Positions 6,201-9,103 of a DNA stretch of 9,103 nt are shown here, in pieces. Within the stretch, counting starts at the first letter, position 1. Every line of letters begins with the position of its first letter. Source of the stretch: Anaerolinea sp. (lineage in GTDB: Bacteria > Chloroflexota > Anaerolineae > JAAEKA01). Position numbers and translations under genes: made by a program. The DNA is taken from NCBI GenBank assembly GCA_014879765.1, contig JACSRL010000470.1, positions 1 through 9,103 on the forward strand, given 5' to 3'. A model generated the notes under the pieces. It saw only the letters and a program-made list of their open reading frames with translations, searched no databases and was not told the DNA's origin.

Positions 6201-9103
6201 CGCCGGTGGCGCCCGCGTTGGGCTGGCCGTTGGCATCCGCGTCCACGCATGCGCCCAGCCGCGGCCCGGCCGAGCCCAGCACGTGGGCCGCGCCGCCGCT
6301 GCCCGACAACGTCGGGAAGGTGGGATCGGGCGCATCGCCGTAGTCCAGGTTGGCAGTCTGCTCGATGCTGACCCGATAGTCCTCCACCTCGCCGTTGGGC
6401 GCGGGGCCGGTGGGCGTCAGGTTCTGGGCCATGCTGCAGCGGAAGCGGGCATAGGTCGGGCTGGTGGTGACAGCCACCGGCACGGTGAAGTTGACCGGCA
6501 CGGTCCCGCCGCCGTTGAGCGCGAGATTGGCGGCGATCTGCTCGCCGGTGTCGTTCCAGTCGCCGTCGCCGTTGAAGTCGATCCAGGCGTTGAGGTAGCA
6601 CACCGGTGTGCCGCTGAGGCCAGCCATGTTGATGGAGGCCACGGCCGGCTGGCCGGCGGCCAGCGCGCTGAAGGTCACCGCGTCTTCATCGTCGACGTTG
6701 GCCAGGTCGTCGCCGGTGGCCGCCGCGTTGGGCTGGCCGTTCTGTTCACTGTCCACGGCCGGCCCCATGCGGATGCCCGCCACGATGGTGTGGTGTGCGC
6801 CGTTGCTGCTGGCCAGCGTGGGATAAGTGGGATCGGGCGCGTCGCCATAGTCCTGCGGCGCGCCGAAGCCGAAGTCCAGGCCATGGTTGTTGCCGCCCGG
6901 ACCGCCGGTCAGCACCTGGATCTGGGCCGAGGTGATGTTGCCGCCGGTCACGATCATCGTCGCATCGGAGTCGCGGATGTCCTGAACGGGGCTGTTGCTG
7001 GTGTCGCCCTGTGCGTTGGGCACGGTGGGGGCGATGCCGCCGCAGGTGTTGGTCAGCGCGGTGCCGCTGGCGCCGGTCGTCGCCACGCTGATGGTGCAGA
7101 CGGCGTTGCGCGGGATGACGGTGCTGGTGGTGTTGCTGCTGGCGTTCCAGATCGCGTCGGTGAACAGGTAGGAGCCGGCGCCGCCGCCGGTGGTCACCTC
7201 AGCATACTCCGCGCCGCAGGTCAGGCGCACGGTGATGCCGTTGGGCGCCGGAGTTTCGCCCGGATCCTGGATGCCGTTGTACGCGCCCACGCCGCTGACG
7301 CCGGTGTCGCACCAGAGCCGGTTGCCGATCTCCAGCGGGGCCGAATCCACCAGCGCCTCCACGTCGCCCAGGCCGTTGGCCTTGCCGAAGAAGCCGTCCG
7401 CGTTGCCGTAGAGCGCGGTGTGGCGCAGAGCGATGCCCACCTCGTTGTTGCCGAAGACTGTGCCGACGCGGTCCGGGTTGCGCAGGCCGGGATAGGGGTC
7501 GTTGACGTCCGGATGGTTCTCCACGCTGCTGAAGCGGGCGATGCCGCCGTCGCCGGAGGCCAGTTGGTCGGCCTGGGTGATGGCCAGGTCCGGCGCGCCG
7601 GAGCGCTGGAAGAGGCCGCCCTTCAGCGTCTCCTCGTGGCCCGAATAGCCGTCGTTGTTGGCGGTGTTGTCGCGCTGGGGCCAATCCTCGAAGGCCCAGG
7701 TGGCGCTCATCGCCGGATCCGGGTTGCGGCTGCCGGGGCCGGAGTCGTCCCAGTAGAACTCGCCCGCGCCGGTGCTGCCGTTGGCGGGCATTCCGGTGAG
7801 GGTTCCCGGCCCCTGGCCGCGGTTCTGGCCGTTGATCGCGGTCAGGCTGCCGCAGACGCCGTTGGACTCCAGCGTCCAACTGCCCATGGCGCCGCAGGCG
7901 CGCAGCAGGTCGCCAAAGCCGGCGCCGTTTATGGTGTAAGCATAGATGAGAACATCATTGGTGACCGTCGACCCGCTGGTGGGCGGGGCTGTCGCGTTGA
8001 TGTTGGGCGAGCGCACCTGGTTGCCGGTGCGGTCGCCGTTGATGTCGCGGAAGCCCAGCAGGATGTCGCTGTTGTCGAAGACAATGTCGCTCAGCCAGGG
8101 ATGCGGATACTCGATCTGCAACAGGCGCTGAGTTGGTTGGTCCGTCCAGCCCGGCTTGCCGGGAGCGTTGACGCCCTTGTTGCCGGTGTAGTGCAGCTGC
8201 CAGGTCTGCGGCCAGGGATTCCACTTGACGTTGTGGAAGTCGTTGTCGGAGCCGTCGATGTAGGTCTGGCAGTTGGTGTCGGGGGTGTTGGCGGTGGATT
8301 TGGGGTCGTTGCTGCCGAACCAGCCGCCGGCCGGCGAGGTGGTGTTCACGCCGGTCCAGATGCAGCCGCGGGTGTAGTTCAGCGGCACAGTGAACACCGG
8401 GACGCCGCTGAAGGTCTGGGTGGCGGGGTTGAACTCCCACACCTCGGCCTTGAGCTGGGCCAGGTTCTGCGACGATTTGGCGGTGCAGGTCACGCCGACG
8501 TAGAGCTTGCCATCCTTGAAGCCCAGGCCGCCCGGCACCGCGTCGGCCGCGCTGGCGCAGGTGTTGGGAATGGCCACCGGCGACGCAGCCAGCGTCGTGA
8601 TGGGCCAGTTGCCCTGGTTGGGCTCGATGGGCAGTTGGTAGAGCTTCTTGTCGCCCATGTTGACCACGAAGACGAAGCGCTCTTCGTCGTCCTCGTCCAG
8701 GTCGCCCAGGCCAATCGCGCCGACCTTGTCCCAGGCTGCAGGATCGTGGTTCCAGCAGTCGCCGATCCCCGGCGCGGTGGGGCACAGATTGCCGGCGTAG
8801 TTCATGCCGCCGTTCTGGCGCGGGTCGACGCCGGCCGGGTTGCCGGGGACCACCACGCCGGTGGCAGGGTCGATGATCTTGTTCAGGTTGGCGTAGACCG
8901 CCTCGTTGGGCAGCGTCGCACTGACGCGGGTCGCGTAGATCGCGCCCATGGGATCGACGTTCTGCAGCCAGCCCGAGCTCTGCACCGGGCCGATGTCGGC
9001 GTAGGACTTCATGTAGGTACCGGCCAGGATCAGCTTCGATCGCCGCTGGTAGATCATGCCGTAGAGCGTGCCGGTGTTGGTGATGCGCGCATAGGTGGTG
9101 TGG
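3229..9103 (-). CDS. Giant surface protein: SdrD-B domain, six GEVED domains, Fn3-like domain, C-terminal anchor (5' end missing)
   Basis: This is a probable cell-surface or secreted structural/adhesive protein. The frame stays open from base 9057 to the window edge (it reads TTYARITNTGTLYG just before that Met), so the Met at 9057 is internal and the signal peptide is outside. Numbering from it, residues 1-576 form a propeller-like region with Gly/Asp-rich strands, for example DLDEDDEERF near 119 followed by VVNMGDKKLYQL. Residues 577-735 match an SdrD-B-type domain, opening with IGNRLWCD and NGIQDPGE and closing with DFGFG. Six tandem GEVED domains follow (736-1798), each opening D[YWF]GD.PD and closing GEVEDY. 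Residues about 1800-1897 are Fn3-like, with VSWETVSE...GFNLYRS and YWYKLEDVELDG. A hydrophobic helix (1915-1935), then RRRG, forms the membrane or sorting anchor; no LPXTG motif is visible. The gene converges on the cytochrome genes and ends at its own terminator. No catalytic motif is recognised, and the ligand is unknown. Confidence 0.9.
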   Translation of the reverse strand, partial: HTTYARITNTGTLYGMIYQRRSKLILAGTYMKSYADIGPVQSSGWLQNVDPMGAIYATRVSATLPNEAVYANLNKIIDPATGVVVPGNPAGVDPRQNGGMNYAGNLCPTAPGIGDCWNHDPAAWDKVGAIGLGDLDEDDEERFVFVVNMGDKKLYQLPIEPNQGNWPITTLAASPVAIPNTCASAADAVPGGLGFKDGKLYVGVTCTAKSSQNLAQLKAEVWEFNPATQTFSGVPVFTVPLNYTRGCIWTGVNTTSPAGGWFGSNDPKSTANTPDTNCQTYIDGSDNDFHNVKWNPWPQTWQLHYTGNKGVNAPGKPGWTDQPTQRLLQIEYPHPWLSDIVFDNSDILLGFRDINGDRTGNQVRSPNINATAPPTSGSTVTNDVLIYAYTINGAGFGDLLRACGAMGSWTLESNGVCGSLTAINGQNRGQGPGTLTGMPANGSTGAGEFYWDDSGPGSRNPDPAMSATWAFEDWPQRDNTANNDGYSGHEETLKGGLFQRSGAPDLAITQADQLASGDGGIARFSSVENHPDVNDPYPGLRNPDRVGTVFGNNEVGIALRHTALYGNADGFFGKANGLGDVEALVDSAPLEIGNRLWCDTGVSGVGAYNGIQDPGETPAPNGITVRLTCGAEYAEVTTGGGAGSYLFTDAIWNASSNTTSTVIPRNAVCTISVATTGASGTALTNTCGGIAPTVPNAQGDTSNSPVQDIRDSDATMIVTGGNITSAQIQVLTGGPGGNNHGLDFGFGAPQDYGDAPDPTYPTLASSNGAHHTIVAGIRMGPAVDSEQNGQPNAAATGDDLANVDDEDAVTFSALAAGQPAVASINMAGLSGTPVCYLNAWIDFNGDGDWNDTGEQIAANLALNGGGTVPVNFTVPVAVTTSPTYARFRCSMAQNLTPTGPAPNGEVEDYRVSIEQTANLDYGDAPDPTFPTLSGSGGAAHVLGSAGPRLGACVDADANGQPNAGATGDDTNATTPRFGTCATGNDDEDGVTIPALTEQSASNLTVAVSNAACVLNAWIDFNGDGDWNDAGEQIASNVAMVVGNNTLSVTPPIASTQAQTYARFRCSTQSSLGVTGVAADGEVEDYAVTIAAGPAANDWGDAPDTGAGVGPGNYQTQGSDNGAHHVMNANVFLGACVDAESNGQQSVGATGDDSNATTPRHGTCATGNDDEDGVSIPTLLAGQTAQLAVTRSAPTACYLNGWIDFNGNGSWLDAGEQVATNVLLPAGVTNLAVAVPGSAASGTTYARFRCSTQQNLAPTGVATDGEVEDYAVQITGTAVDWGDLPDGPYATLSANSGPSHVLSGVAYLGKCVDAESNGLPNGTATGDDSSVTTPRLGACVSGNDDEDGVTFSGLTAGGTGTATIDMSAFSTGARVCFLNAWIDFNGNGSFADAGDQVATNVQMIGGGNNTVTFPIPSVVASAATGARFRCSTQSNLTPTGSATNGEVEDYMVSITPQSRDFGDAPDGSTGTGVGNYNTTAADNGPSHLIVANLRLGAVNPDADNGTLQNAAANADDTTGTDDEDGVGAIPSISAATTSVALPVTVFNNTNSAATVACWIDFNRDGVFSAAERASASVAANSGTTTPTLTFSGFSTPVPGLSYLRCRIANAAGEVANPTGPAATGEVEDYPLNISGVDYGDAPDTAPGTGTGNYNTLGSDNGPYHVIVSGLNLGNVAPDSDPATLQDNLATADNTTNVDDEDGISTIPPILTNSTMIQMTVRATNTTNNAAVMVCWIDFNRDGDFLDTGEKSANVAVPASSGSANYTVTLTGFAPPSLGISYIRCRIAFSAGDIANPTGSAASGEVEDYRTDQTLAVLLAGFEANAQADHVLVSWETVSELNNAGFNLYRSLTADGEYTLLGFTPSAAPGSTQGAAYSYQDLDVQAGQTYWYKLEDVELDGATTMHGPVSVLFQAPTAVTLSGMEADGSQNGAAVFGLLAGLLAAGGAFLLYRRRGMAA
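3664..6852 (-). repeat. Six tandem GEVED-domain repeats within the surface protein
   Basis: Unit boundaries, taken at the D[YWF]GD.PD opening, are: R1 6852-6346 (169 aa), R2 6345-5815 (177), R3 5814-5269 (182), R4 5268-4729 (180), R5 4728-4198 (177), R6 4197-3664 (178). Each has an acidic DD(E/D)DEDG-like stretch, a WIDFN.(D/N)G core, an (F/Y/L)RC strand and the GEVEDY end. Three sub-types are visible. R2-R4 carry an insert with an extra Cys pair (G.CVDA and G.C..GNDDEDG). R1 lacks it. R5 and R6 lack it too and have WIDFNRDG preceded directly by Cys. The Asp-rich core resembles a calcium-binding loop (inference). R5 has lost the later D..GE positions (reads SAAE). Confidence 0.88.

Noticed and set aside
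9055..9057. Met codon at 9057 as the true start of the surface protein
   Set aside because: The same frame continues without a stop to the window edge with protein-like sequence, and no signal peptide follows this Met.

Overview
The window is G+C-rich bacterial DNA with two gene blocks that converge on a repeat-filled intergenic region. Only three genes are supported, and two of them run off the window edges. Most other open frames are out-of-frame shadows produced by the high G+C content. The gene content (a cytochrome b with subunit IV fused to it and an APWY quinol-site motif, a membrane-anchored triheme cytochrome c, and a very large surface protein with SdrD-B, GEVED and Fn3-like domains) would suit a filamentous or mat-forming Chloroflexota (Anaerolineae-like) bacterium. 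That assignment is an inference from family flavour and has not been tested by any search.

Left block, plus strand (1-2579). The 3' part of a cytochrome b gene is followed 3 bases later by a triheme c-type cytochrome gene. Together they look like the quinol-oxidising and electron-accepting parts of a bc-type menaquinol:acceptor oxidoreductase. Cytochrome b would oxidise the quinol, and the three covalent hemes on the outer face of the membrane would carry electrons onward. A Rieske protein would be expected upstream, outside the window. Cytochrome b has an unusual C-terminal tail of about 125 residues, which topology places on the outer face.

Middle (2580-3228), about 650 bases without a credible gene. 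A perfect 16-bp inverted repeat straddles the stop codon of the cytochrome c gene. A second 10-bp inverted repeat follows it. Next come an A+T-richer stretch, a perfect 14-bp hairpin, and a cluster of four G+C-rich palindromes embedded in longer direct repeats (a REP/MITE-like cluster). The region ends in a strong bidirectional intrinsic terminator that serves the minus-strand gene and can also stop plus-strand readthrough.

Right block, minus strand (3229-9103). One giant gene, open through the right edge, encodes more than 1950 residues of secreted or surface-anchored protein. In order it has a propeller-like N-terminal region, one SdrD-B-type domain, six tandem GEVED domains in three sub-types, an Fn3-like domain, and a C-terminal membrane helix followed by an Arg cluster. 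It is probably a cell-surface structural or adhesive protein. No enzyme active site was recognised in it.

I see no clear new defence, mobile or biosynthetic system. The points most worth a second look are the stop-codon hairpin, the repeat cluster, the outer-face tail of cytochrome b, and the sub-typed and partly homogenised GEVED array.
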